Part shown: positions 34,589-43,131 of the stretch, one piece after another | How the letters are laid out: every line of letters begins with the position of its first letter | Numbering within the stretch: the first letter of the stretch is position 1 | Position numbers and translations under genes: made by a program | NCBI RefSeq assembly: GCF_014874095.1 | Contig: NZ_JADBEB010000001.1 | Location: forward strand, 2,542,001-2,606,000 | Source: Plantactinospora soyae | GTDB lineage: Bacteria; Actinomycetota; Actinomycetes; Mycobacteriales; Micromonosporaceae | Length of the DNA stretch: 64,000 nucleotides | Direction: 5' to 3' | The notes under the pieces: generated by a model | Database searches by the model: none | The model's input: the letters and a program-made list of their open reading frames with translations, nothing else | Told to the model about the DNA's origin: nothing

Positions 34589-37288
34589 TCAGCCGCGTAC
34601 CGCCTGCTGGGCGGCCCGCACCGCGGCGTACGCGTCGACCAGGCCGGCCCCGGTGATGTTGCGTTCGGACCCGCACCGGTCGGCGTCGTTCCCGGATCGG
34701 AAGGTCGGCTCGGCCGGCGTCGCGCTCTCCCGCAGGATCCGGCGGGTGGTCTCCAGGTCGCCGACGAGCGCGGGGTTCGCCGACCACATCAACGCCACCA
34801 CGCCGGCCAGGTGCGGGGTCGCCATCGAGGTGCCGCTCTGCCTGCCGTACCCGCCGCCGGGCAGGGCCGACAGCACGGCGACGCCGGGCGCGACCACGTC
34901 CGGCTTGCCGGCCCCACCGGCCGCCGGACCACGGCTGGAGAAGTCGGCGACCCGGCGCTGCCGGTCCACCGCCCCCACGGTGAACACCTCCGGGTACGGC
35001 GCGGGCGCGGTGTCGATCGATCCGCAGAACGGGCCGGTGTTACCGGCGGCGGCGACGAAGAAGACACCGGCGGCGGCGAAGGCGTCGGCGGCCGGCCGCA
35101 GGGTGTCCCGGGCGCAGCCCTCGATCTCCGGGCAGCCCCACGAGTTGGTCAGCACCTGCGGCGCCCGCTCCGGCCGTCCGGCCCGGAACGGGTCGGCACC
35201 GGGCGGGAACGGCGCGAGCATGAACTGTAGGCAGTCCAGGTAGTGCGCGGGGTTGCCCAGGTTCCGGTCGAGGTTCACGCAGCCGACCCAGCGGGCACCC
35301 GGGGCCACGCCGACGTTCCGGCCGCCGACGGCGGTGGCCAGGGTGTGCGTGCCGTGGCCGCCCTGGTCGACGGGGGAGCGGGAGCCGTTCCACGGGTCGA
35401 ACCAGGAGTCGTCACCGCCCCGGAATCCGGCGGAGAGCGCGGGATGGCTGCCGTCCACACCGGAGTCCGAGCCACCCACGACGACTCCCGAGCCGTCCAC
35501 CCCGAGCTGGGACCAGACCCGGTCGGCGCCGATCAGGCTCAGGTTCCATCCCGGTACGGCCGGCGCCGGGTCGGTCCCCCGGGCCGGGGAGCCGGCGGCG
35601 GGCAGTGCCCGTAACCGCTGGCTGACCCGTACCTGGGCCACGTCGTCACGCCCGGCCAGCCAGGCGCGTACGGCCGTACCGCCGTCCACCTCCAGCGCGT
35701 TGACCAGGTAGTACGGCGTGTAGTTCAGCCTGAGCCGGTCCAGGTCCCGGCGCAGTCCGGCCTGGGACCGCTCGGCGGTGGCGACGAGCCGGCCGTACAC
35801 CTCGCGGGCTCGGGACTCCCGGCCGGCGGAACCGGTACCGGCGCCGGTCATCCCGGTCAGGTCCGCCTGCTCCCGCAGCACCACGAACAGCCGCTCGCCC
35901 TGCCAGCCGGGTGAGCCGAGGCCGACGTACACCCCGGCGGAGGCGAGCAGCAGGCCGGCGGCGACCGCCCCGGCCACCAGCCGGCGGGGGACGGGTGCGC
36001 CGACCCGGCCGAAGCCGAAGCCGTACCCGAGGCCGAGCAGCACCGCGACGGCCAGCGAGCCGGTGGCGGCGACCGCGACCCAGAACGGCACGTCCCGGGT
36101 GGTGGTGAGCAGGATCGTGATCTCCTCCGGATCCACCAGGATCAGCGGCCCGGCGGCGGCGATCCCGACCAGCCAGCCGACTGCGGCGGTCCCGCCGAAC
36201 CACGGTCCTGCGGCCAGTTCGGCCGCCGGCCTGGCGCTGCGGAGCACGGGTCGGGAACCGGGCCGCAGGGCGGCGATCGCGAAGCCGGCCGGGGGGAGTA
36301 CGAGCAGCGCGGCGAGCTGTACGCCCGGTTGGCCGATCCCACCCGCCAGGAGAGCCAGGGTCACCCCGGCGACCAGACCGCCGACCAGGACCAGACGGGC
36401 CCCGCCGACCGGTCGGTCCGGCGCCTGTCCCGCCGGCCCGGCCCCGCCCGGCCGCTCGTAGCCGGCCCAGAACGATCCGTCCAGAATGGTGGCGGCCAGC
36501 CAGCCGACAGCCGCCGCCGCGAGCAGTCCGAACGCCGTCTCCAGCAGCCCACCCAGCGCGCCCACCCAGAGCCAGGGCAACAGCAGGGCGAGCCCGCCGG
36601 CCACGGCCAGGGCGATGGTGGCCGGCTCGGTACGGGCCTGCGCCGCCCGGGGGTCACGGCGCCGGACTCGGGCGGCACGCCACCGGATCAGTACGGCGGC
36701 CAGCGCGGCTGACGCCGCCAGGGCGGCCAGGTACACCTCGGGCAGCGGCAGCGGAATCGCCCGGAGCAGACCGAACGCGCCGAGCACGATCGCGCCGAGC
36801 AGCCAGGCCCGCCCGGCGGCCCGTACCCCGGGGGATCGGGGCAGGACGGCGAGCAGTGCGGCGGGCACCCCGACCAGCAGCGTGCTCACCACTGCGGTGG
36901 CCGGCCAGGTCCAGGCCGGCTGGTCGAGCCCGGAAACGAGCAGGACCTGTTCGACGAGCCAGACGATGGTCTGCGTGCCGACCGTCACCAGCACGGCCCA
37001 GACTCCGACGAACGCGGCGGCGACCACCGGCCAGGGGCCGCTCGGCGGCGCCGGTCGCGGCGGCCATGGCGGCCACGGCGGCCCCGCCGGCGGCGGGGTC
37101 GGGTAGGCGGGGCCGACCGACGGTGGCACCTTTTCCGGACCGGCCGGTGCCGGCAGCGGTTGCGCCAGCCCGGGTGGCGGCGGTGGTGGCGGTTGCGCCA
37201 GCCCGGGTGGCGGCGGTGGTGGCGGTTGCGCCGGGCCGGGTGGCGGCACGGACGGCTCGTCGGGTGGCGGCGGCGGACCATCCTGCAT
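34589..37288 (-). CDS. Multi-pass membrane subtilisin-family serine protease
   Basis: An 899-residue protein with an unusual order: a disordered proline-rich N-terminus (about 1-75), about a dozen hydrophobic helices (about 80-480), then an extracellular S8 peptidase domain (about 585-890). The triad is intact: Asp in SDSGVDGSHP (about 607), His in GGHGTHT (about 644), Ser in GTSMATPHLAG (about 819), with the oxyanion Asn in VAAAGNTG. Cysteines in WGCPEIEGC and in the CGSERNI segment suggest disulfides. Most bacterial subtilases are secreted or single-span. ATG 37288 is used because the upstream frame is a shadow. Its substrate is unknown. Confidence 0.88.
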   Translation of the reverse strand: MQDGPPPPPDEPSVPPPGPAQPPPPPPPGLAQPPPPPPPGLAQPLPAPAGPEKVPPSVGPAYPTPPPAGPPWPPWPPRPAPPSGPWPVVAAAFVGVWAVLVTVGTQTIVWLVEQVLLVSGLDQPAWTWPATAVVSTLLVGVPAALLAVLPRSPGVRAAGRAWLLGAIVLGAFGLLRAIPLPLPEVYLAALAASAALAAVLIRWRAARVRRRDPRAAQARTEPATIALAVAGGLALLLPWLWVGALGGLLETAFGLLAAAAVGWLAATILDGSFWAGYERPGGAGPAGQAPDRPVGGARLVLVGGLVAGVTLALLAGGIGQPGVQLAALLVLPPAGFAIAALRPGSRPVLRSARPAAELAAGPWFGGTAAVGWLVGIAAAGPLILVDPEEITILLTTTRDVPFWVAVAATGSLAVAVLLGLGYGFGFGRVGAPVPRRLVAGAVAAGLLLASAGVYVGLGSPGWQGERLFVVLREQADLTGMTGAGTGSAGRESRAREVYGRLVATAERSQAGLRRDLDRLRLNYTPYYLVNALEVDGGTAVRAWLAGRDDVAQVRVSQRLRALPAAGSPARGTDPAPAVPGWNLSLIGADRVWSQLGVDGSGVVVGGSDSGVDGSHPALSAGFRGGDDSWFDPWNGSRSPVDQGGHGTHTLATAVGGRNVGVAPGARWVGCVNLDRNLGNPAHYLDCLQFMLAPFPPGADPFRAGRPERAPQVLTNSWGCPEIEGCARDTLRPAADAFAAAGVFFVAAAGNTGPFCGSIDTAPAPYPEVFTVGAVDRQRRVADFSSRGPAAGGAGKPDVVAPGVAVLSALPGGGYGRQSGTSMATPHLAGVVALMWSANPALVGDLETTRRILRESATPAEPTFRSGNDADRCGSERNITGAGLVDAYAAVRAAQQAVRG

Positions 37289-37341
37289 GCCCCGAACAGT
37301 ACGACGCCGGTCGGCGAACCGTGGACCCTCCGCTTCGCGGA

Positions 37342-37695
37342 TCAGGCGTCGGCCTCGGGTTCGTCGACGGGAGCGTTGCGCAGCCGTGCCACCAGTTGCT
37401 CCAGCGCGGTGACCTCCGCGCGCAGGGCGGCCCGGCCCTGCCGGGTCAGCCGGAGCCAGGTGCAGGGACGGCGGCCCTCGTAGCCCTTGATCACCTGTAA
37501 CAGCTCGGCCTGCTCCAGGATCCGCAGGTGTCGGTTGAGGTTGCCGTCGGTCAGCCCGAGTTCGTCCCGCAACGTGCCGAACTTGCACTCCCGGGTCTCG
37601 CTCAGCACGGTGAGGATGCCGAGTCGGACCCGCTGGTGGACGGTGTCGTCGAGGGCCAGCGCCGGATGTGTCGGCACCGGCTTCGGGTCAGGCAC
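37342..37695 (-). CDS. Winged-helix transcriptional regulator
   Basis: A 117-residue regulator with a winged-helix DNA-binding domain: VRLGILTVLSETRECKFGTLR, then LTDGNLNRHLRILEQAELLQV (recognition helix about residues 48-65) and a wing YEGRRPCTWLRLT. This is the ArsR/MarR-like group often paired with a membrane protein. The start overlaps the stop of the upstream membrane gene by eight bases, so the pair is one operon and probably acts together. Confidence 0.88.
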   Translation of the reverse strand: MPDPKPVPTHPALALDDTVHQRVRLGILTVLSETRECKFGTLRDELGLTDGNLNRHLRILEQAELLQVIKGYEGRRPCTWLRLTRQGRAALRAEVTALEQLVARLRNAPVDEPEADA

Positions 37696-38188
37696 GACGG
37701 AGCCGCCGGGCCCGCGTACCGCGCACCACGGCGAAGACCACGAGCGGCAGCGCCATCAGCCCAAGATAGTGACCGGGCCGGAGTGCGAGCTGGCCGCCGT
37801 ACGTGCTCGCACCGCCGGTGAGGAGTCCGGCGACCCAGCCCGGGATGTGACCCAGTAGGAAGCTGCCGCAGAGCCAGGTCGTGAGCAGGGTGATCCAGAG
37901 CCCGGCGGCGGCCAGGCTCGGGCTGCGTTCGGCCCAGGCGAGCGCGAGAACGGCGGCAGCCACCGGCAGTAGCGGGGTGAGCAGCCCCTGCCACGACCAC
38001 GCGGAGAAGTCGGCGGTCATGGCGTCGGACGCGATTTCCGTCTTCGGTACGGCGGCGACGACGGCGAGCAGCAGCAGTACGCCGAGTCCGGTGCCGGCGA
38101 AGAGCGGCCAGGCCACCCGTACGCCCAGTTGGCGTGCTCGCCAGGCGTACCAGGCGGCGGTGGCGGCGAACAGCAGCGGACTCTGCAT
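37688..38188 (-). CDS. Membrane partner of the winged-helix regulator
   Basis: A 166-residue membrane protein with about five predicted helices (about 2-15, 26-46, 71-87, 93-113 and 139-155) and a basic C-terminus RGTRARRLRRA. I recognise no family motif. Its overlap with the winged-helix gene makes a sensor or anti-regulator role likely but unproven. The region upstream contains TTGACA (minus strand, 38208-38213), but no good -10 at the expected distance was found. Confidence 0.7.
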   Translation of the reverse strand: MQSPLLFAATAAWYAWRARQLGVRVAWPLFAGTGLGVLLLLAVVAAVPKTEIASDAMTADFSAWSWQGLLTPLLPVAAAVLALAWAERSPSLAAAGLWITLLTTWLCGSFLLGHIPGWVAGLLTGGASTYGGQLALRPGHYLGLMALPLVVFAVVRGTRARRLRRA

Positions 38189-38366
38189 TGCAAAGCTTAT
38201 GGGTACCTGTCAAGGAAGCGCGACCCCCTGGACGGCCCGGCCGGCTCCGGGAACGCCCCTGTCAGGAAGTCGCCAATGCCAAGAGATGGCTGGTGCCCCG
38301 GGGGCCCCGATCGAAGCCGGAGCCCGCCGGCCGCACCGGAACCAGCGGTACAGCTACCGTGGACGG

Positions 38367-40196
38367 GTGCGTGACCCCAGCGTTTCCCGGAACACCGCCA
38401 GCCGGCTCTCGCCGTCCCGCCGCACCGCCGACCTGCGTCGGCTGCGCGGCGAACGGTTCGACGTGCTCGTCATCGGGGGTGGCGTGACCGGCGCCGGCGC
38501 CGCCCTCGACGCGGCCTCCCGTGGCCTCAAGGTGGCTCTCGTCGAGGCTCGCGACTACGCGTCCGGCACCTCCAGCCGGTCCAGCAAGCTGATCCACGGC
38601 GGTCTGCGCTACCTGGAGCAGTTGGAGTTCGGCCTGGTCCACGAGGCGTTGACCGAGCGTGGCCTGCTGGCCACCCGACTCGCGCCCCACCTGGTCCGCC
38701 CGGTACCGATCCTGGTCCCGCTGCCGCCCGGCGGCGGACCCACCGGGCTACCCGGCCGGGCCTGGCGACGGTCCTACTACGGCGCCGGAGTCGCCGCCTA
38801 CGACGCCTTCGCCGGGGTCTTCGGCGGCGGGCGCGGCATGCCGCTGCACCGCCACCTCAGCCGGGAGGGCGCCCGCCGGATGTTCCCGAGCCTGCGCGCC
38901 GACGCGATCGCCGGAGCCATCCGCTACTACGACGGCCAGGTCGACGACGCCCGCCTGGTGGTCACCCTCGCCCGCACGGCGGCCAGCCTGGGCGCGGCGA
39001 TGGTGACCAGCGCCCGGGTCGTCGGACTGACCCGGCAGGCCCGCGAGGTGACCGGGGTACGGGTCCGGGACATGGAGGCGCCGCCCGGGTCACCGGACGC
39101 CGAGTTCGAGGTACGGGCCCGCACCGTCATCGCCGCCACCGGCGTGTGGAGCGACGACATGGCGGAGCTGCTCGGCGACGTCGGAGTACGCCGGGGACTG
39201 CGGGTACGCGCCTCCAAGGGCGTGCACGTGGTGGTGCCCCGTTCGGCGATCACCGGCGAGGCCGGGCTGATCCTGCGTACGCCCAGTTCGGTGCTGTTCG
39301 TGATTCCCTGGGGCGGGCACTGGATCATCGGCACCACCGACACCGACTGGCGGCTCGACCGGGCCCACCCGGCGGCCTCGGCCCGGGACATCGACTACCT
39401 GCTCGACCAGGTCAACACCGTACTGGACCGGCCGCTGAGCACCGAGGACATCGAGGGTGTCTACGCCGGGCTGCGCCCGCTGCTCTCCGGCGAGGCCGAC
39501 TCGACCTCGAAGCTGTCCCGGGAACACGCGGTCTACGAGCCGATGCTCGGACTGCTGCTGGTGGCCGGTGGCAAGTACACCACCTACCGGGTGATGGCCG
39601 CCGACGTGGTCGACCGGGCGGCTCGGCGGCTCGGCGGGGTACGCCAGTCGCGTACCGCCGACCTGCCACTGCTCGGCGCGGACGGGTACGGCGCGCTGTG
39701 GCGGGACCGGGCCGACCTGGCCCGCCGGCACGGGATCCAGGCCGGCGTGGTCGAACACCTGCTGGAGCGGTACGGCAACCTCACCAACCACCTGCTCGGG
39801 ATGGTCGACGCCGACCCGCTGCTCGGATCGCCGCTGGCCGGGGCACCGGAGTACCTGGCCGCCGAGGTGGCGTACGCGGCCCGGGCCGAGGGCGCGCTGC
39901 ACCTCGACGACGTGCTGACCCGGCGTACCCGGATCTCCTTCGAAACCCCGCACCGGGGGGTGGAATCGGCGGGACACGCGGCCGAGATCATGGGCCGGGT
40001 GCTCGGCTGGGACGCCACGGTACGGGCCCGCGAGGTCGAGCACTACCTGGCCCGGGTGGAGGCGGAACGGCAGTCACAGCGGATGCCCGACGACGCCACC
40101 GCCGACGCGGCCCGGGTCGGTGCCCCCGACGTACGCGGCTTCGCCGCCGACCGGAGTGCCGAGGCCGGGATGGGCGGGGTGGAACTGCCCGGCTGA
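38367..40196 (+). CDS. glpD: Aerobic glycerol-3-phosphate dehydrogenase
   Basis: A 609-residue FAD enzyme. The FAD-binding motif is VLVIGGGVTGAGAALDAASRG (residues about 32-50), followed by SRSSKLIHGGLRYLE (substrate and flavin contacts), GHWIIGTTDTDW and the C-terminal DUF-type domain present in GlpD. It oxidises glycerol-3-phosphate to dihydroxyacetone phosphate at the membrane, passing electrons to quinone. GTG 38367 gives a normal N-terminus; the open frame runs 486 bases further upstream but reads as a shadow. No glpF or glpK is in the window. Confidence 0.93.
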   Translation: MRDPSVSRNTASRLSPSRRTADLRRLRGERFDVLVIGGGVTGAGAALDAASRGLKVALVEARDYASGTSSRSSKLIHGGLRYLEQLEFGLVHEALTERGLLATRLAPHLVRPVPILVPLPPGGGPTGLPGRAWRRSYYGAGVAAYDAFAGVFGGGRGMPLHRHLSREGARRMFPSLRADAIAGAIRYYDGQVDDARLVVTLARTAASLGAAMVTSARVVGLTRQAREVTGVRVRDMEAPPGSPDAEFEVRARTVIAATGVWSDDMAELLGDVGVRRGLRVRASKGVHVVVPRSAITGEAGLILRTPSSVLFVIPWGGHWIIGTTDTDWRLDRAHPAASARDIDYLLDQVNTVLDRPLSTEDIEGVYAGLRPLLSGEADSTSKLSREHAVYEPMLGLLLVAGGKYTTYRVMAADVVDRAARRLGGVRQSRTADLPLLGADGYGALWRDRADLARRHGIQAGVVEHLLERYGNLTNHLLGMVDADPLLGSPLAGAPEYLAAEVAYAARAEGALHLDDVLTRRTRISFETPHRGVESAGHAAEIMGRVLGWDATVRAREVEHYLARVEAERQSQRMPDDATADAARVGAPDVRGFAADRSAEAGMGGVELPG

Positions 40197-40281
40197 CCCG
40201 GCTCGGCGACGCCGCTGTCCGGGCCGCTCGCCGGGCCGCCTGGGTCGGTCGCCGGGCCGCCGGGCCGGGCGGTTGGACCGG

Positions 40282-41676
40282 TCAGAGGACCTTGCCGGGG
40301 TTGAGCAGGCCGATCGGGTCGAGCGCCTCCTTGATCGCCCGGTGCACCCGCACGCCGACCGGCCCGATCTCCCGGGCCAGCCAGTCCCGCTTCAGCAGCC
40401 CCACGCCGTGCTCGCCGGTGCAGGTGCCGCCGAGGGAGAGGCCGAGTTCCATGATCGCGTCGAAGGCCAGTCGCCCACGTTCCAGACTGGCCGGATCGGC
40501 CCGGTCGACCACGATGTTCGGGTGCATGTTGCCGTCCCCGGCGTGCCCGACCACGCCGATCGGGATGTCGTACTCGTCGGCGATCCGGGCCACGCCGTCG
40601 AGCAGCGCGGCGAGTGCGGTCCGGGGTACGGCCACGTCGTCGATGATCAGCCCACCGTTGCCACCCGGGTAGGTCTCGGCGGCGAACCGTTCCATCGCCG
40701 GATGGGCCAGCCGGCGGGCCTGGAGCAGCGCGGCGGCCTCCGCCGCGTCGGTGGCGGCGAAGACCTCGTCGGCACCGCTCGCCGTACAGACCTCGGCCAC
40801 TCTCGCCAGGTCGGCGGCGGCCCGGGGACCGGTGTCGGCGGCGGCCAGCAGCAGCGCACCGGCATCGGTACGCAGCCCCATCGGCCGGTACGCCTCGATC
40901 GCGCCGAGATGGGTCCGGTCCAGCAACTCCAGCAGGCTCGGGCTGAGCCCCTGTGCGGAGATCCCGGCCACCGCCTGCCCGGCAGCGGTGGTGGACGGGA
41001 AGACCGCCACCAGGGTCAACGACTCCTCGGCGGCCGGGCGCAACGACACGGTCACCTCGGTGATCACGCCGAGAGTGCCCTCCGAGCCGACGAACAGCCG
41101 GGTCAGGTCGTACCCGGCGACCCCCTTCGCGGTACGCCGTCCGGTACGCAGCACCTCGCCGGTGGCGAGTACCACCTCCAGGCCGATCACGTACTCGGTG
41201 GTGACGCCGTACTTCACGCAGCACATCCCGCCCGCGTTGGTCGCCACGTTGCCGCCGATGGTGGACGACTCCCAGGAGCCGGGATCGGGCGGGTACCGCA
41301 GGCCGTGCTTGGCGACCTCGGCGGCGAGGGCGGCGTTGACCACGCCCGGCTGGACCACCGCGATCCGGTTGACCGGATCCACCTCCAGGATCTCGTCCAT
41401 CGCCACCGTGGAGAGCAGCACGGCGCCGTCGACCGCGTTGGCGGCCCCGGCCAGCCCGGTCCGGGCGCCCTGCGGAACCACCGGGACACCGTGGGTGGCC
41501 GCGGTCCGGAGTACGGCGACCACCTCGGCGGTGTCGCGCGGCCGTACCACCACCGCGGGCATCCCGGCGGCGCAGAGGTCCGCCTCGTCGCGCTGGTGGC
41601 CGCGGAGCAGGTCGGGGTCGGTCAGCACGGCAGACTCGCCGAGCACGGCCCGCAGGTCGTCGAGAAGATCCGGCAT
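40282..41676 (-). CDS. FAD-linked oxidase, glycolate/D-lactate dehydrogenase type
   Basis: A 464-residue enzyme of the GlcD family. The PP-loop FAD part has VVPQGARTGLAGAAN (residues about 65-79), PPDPGSWESSTIGGNVATNAGG (about 128-149) and KGVAGYDLTRLFVGSEGTLG (about 184-203); the C-terminal domain has GHAGDGNMHPN and TCTGEHGVGLLK, the metal-binding His residues of the family. It probably oxidises D-lactate, glycolate or D-2-hydroxy acids. Convergent with glpD, 85 bases apart. The start is ATG, with a palindrome about 54 bases upstream. Confidence 0.9.
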   Translation of the reverse strand: MPDLLDDLRAVLGESAVLTDPDLLRGHQRDEADLCAAGMPAVVVRPRDTAEVVAVLRTAATHGVPVVPQGARTGLAGAANAVDGAVLLSTVAMDEILEVDPVNRIAVVQPGVVNAALAAEVAKHGLRYPPDPGSWESSTIGGNVATNAGGMCCVKYGVTTEYVIGLEVVLATGEVLRTGRRTAKGVAGYDLTRLFVGSEGTLGVITEVTVSLRPAAEESLTLVAVFPSTTAAGQAVAGISAQGLSPSLLELLDRTHLGAIEAYRPMGLRTDAGALLLAAADTGPRAAADLARVAEVCTASGADEVFAATDAAEAAALLQARRLAHPAMERFAAETYPGGNGGLIIDDVAVPRTALAALLDGVARIADEYDIPIGVVGHAGDGNMHPNIVVDRADPASLERGRLAFDAIMELGLSLGGTCTGEHGVGLLKRDWLAREIGPVGVRVHRAIKEALDPIGLLNPGKVL

Positions 41677-41729
41677 GGTTGGCAGGCTATCCGCCGGACG
41701 AGTACGTCGACCACGGCGCCTCAGGCGTT

Positions 41730-41777
41730 AGGAAGGGCCCCTTCTTATACAAAAAGCGATAAGAAGGGGCCCTTCCT
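41730..41777. repeat. Dispersed GGAAGGGCCCCTTC palindrome, copy 2
   Basis: The best copy: 19-bp perfect arms (41730-41748 and 41759-41777) with a 10-base loop. Unlike the other two copies it lies between divergent genes, 40 bases before the FUSC start codon and 53 bases before the oxidase start codon, so it sits in promoter or leader sequence. Confidence 0.92.
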
Positions 41778-41817
41778 TCGTCGGGTTCGGGAGGTTCGGA
41801 AGAGGGTAGTCCCCGCC

Positions 41818-43089
41818 ATGCGCTCCGTCCGGGACACCATGGCCAGAACGCCCGTGGAGGTCGATCGGGAGCGTATCGCCAGGCTGGCGCAGGAGGCCAA
41901 GAAGCGGTCCCGGGCCACCGTGCGGGACCGGTGGCACGCCGTGCAGTTCAATCTGGTGCTCGCGCTCCAGGCCGGGGTCGCGGCGGCGCTGGCCTGGGTC
42001 GGCTCGCACGAACTGCTGGGCAATCCGTCGCCGGTCTTCGCACCGATCTCCGCGATCGGCACGCTCGCCTCCTCGGTCGGCCAGCGGTTCCGCCGGACCA
42101 TCGAGCTGATCATCGGGGTGGCGGTCGGCATCGGCCTCGGCGACGCACTGGTCTTCGCCGCCGGCACCGGGCCCTGGCAGCTCGGCGTGATCGTCTTTCT
42201 GTCGATCGTGGTCACCATCTTCCTCGGCGGCGGCCCGGCGGTGGTGACCCAGGCGGCGGCGACCGCGGTGCTGATCGTGACCGTGACCCCGGCGTCGATG
42301 GAGAACATCGAGTCACCCCGGGTCATCGACGCGCTGATCGGCGGCTTCGCCGGGCTGGTGGTGCTCGCCCTGGTGCTGCCGCTCAACCCGCTCCGGGTGG
42401 TGGACCGGGCGGCCCGACCCGCGCTCGGCCGGCTCACCGAGGAGTTGAGCGAGACCGCCGAGGCGCTCAAGTCCCGGAACGCCTCCCGGGCCCAGGCCGC
42501 CCTGGACCGGCTGCGTCAGGTGGAGGACCACCTCCAGGGCTTCACCGAGGCGCTGGAGGGTGGGCGGGAGACCTCCATCCTGGCGCCGGTGCGCTGGCAC
42601 CGCCGGGGAGCGCTCACCCAGTACGTGGAGAGCGCCGAGTACATCGAGCACGCCGTACACAACAGCGGAACCCTGATCCGGCGGGCGGTCACCGCGCTGG
42701 AGGACGAGGAACCGGTGCCGGAGGAGATGTCGGCCGCGGTGGCTCTGCTGGCCGAGTCGGTACGACTGCTGCGCAAGGATCTCGGCCTCGGCGTACGGCC
42801 GGAGGCCGCCCGTGAGCAGGCGCTACAGGCGATCGGCCAGGCCGGTCGGGCGTACGCGGAGGGGGTCGGGTTCTCCGGCAGCGTGGTGATCGCGCAGGTG
42901 CGTACCACGGGCAGCGACATCCTCCGGGCCACCGGGATCGAACGCACCGAGGCGAACCGGCTGGTACGGCGGGCAGCGGGCGGTCATGCCGGCGAGGCCG
43001 CCGACGACGCGCTCAAGGATCCCGGCGGGCGGCCCTCGGACACACCGTCGGACACGCCGTCCTCGGAGGCCCGGTCCACCCGGTCGTGA
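41818..43089 (+). CDS. FUSC/aromatic acid exporter family membrane protein
   Basis: A 423-residue protein with five or six N-terminal membrane helices (about residues 40-190) and a mostly helical cytoplasmic C-terminal domain with coiled-coil-like stretches (LGRLTEELSETAEALKSR, RAQAALDRLRQVEDHL). The segment SPVFAPISAIGTLASSVGQR is typical of the FUSC/ArAE exporters. These export aromatic acids in other bacteria. The protein is about half the usual FUSC length, as in many actinobacterial members. Start ATG; the last 30 residues are low-complexity (repeats of SDTPS). Confidence 0.82.
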   Translation: MRSVRDTMARTPVEVDRERIARLAQEAKKRSRATVRDRWHAVQFNLVLALQAGVAAALAWVGSHELLGNPSPVFAPISAIGTLASSVGQRFRRTIELIIGVAVGIGLGDALVFAAGTGPWQLGVIVFLSIVVTIFLGGGPAVVTQAAATAVLIVTVTPASMENIESPRVIDALIGGFAGLVVLALVLPLNPLRVVDRAARPALGRLTEELSETAEALKSRNASRAQAALDRLRQVEDHLQGFTEALEGGRETSILAPVRWHRRGALTQYVESAEYIEHAVHNSGTLIRRAVTALEDEEPVPEEMSAAVALLAESVRLLRKDLGLGVRPEAAREQALQAIGQAGRAYAEGVGFSGSVVIAQVRTTGSDILRATGIERTEANRLVRRAAGGHAGEAADDALKDPGGRPSDTPSDTPSSEARSTRS

Positions 43090-43131
43090 CCCCGACCGTC
43101 CGGTACCCCGGGCGCCGGGCGACCGGGCCGG

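Noticed and set aside
38185..38213. TTGACA-based promoter for the winged-helix/membrane operon
   Set aside because: A 17-base spacer would put the -10 on the ATG itself, which would need a later start; no coherent promoter could be assigned.
37881..38366. N-terminal extension of glpD
   Set aside because: It overlaps the membrane-protein gene on the other strand and looks like its shadow; GTG 38367 gives the normal GlpD start.
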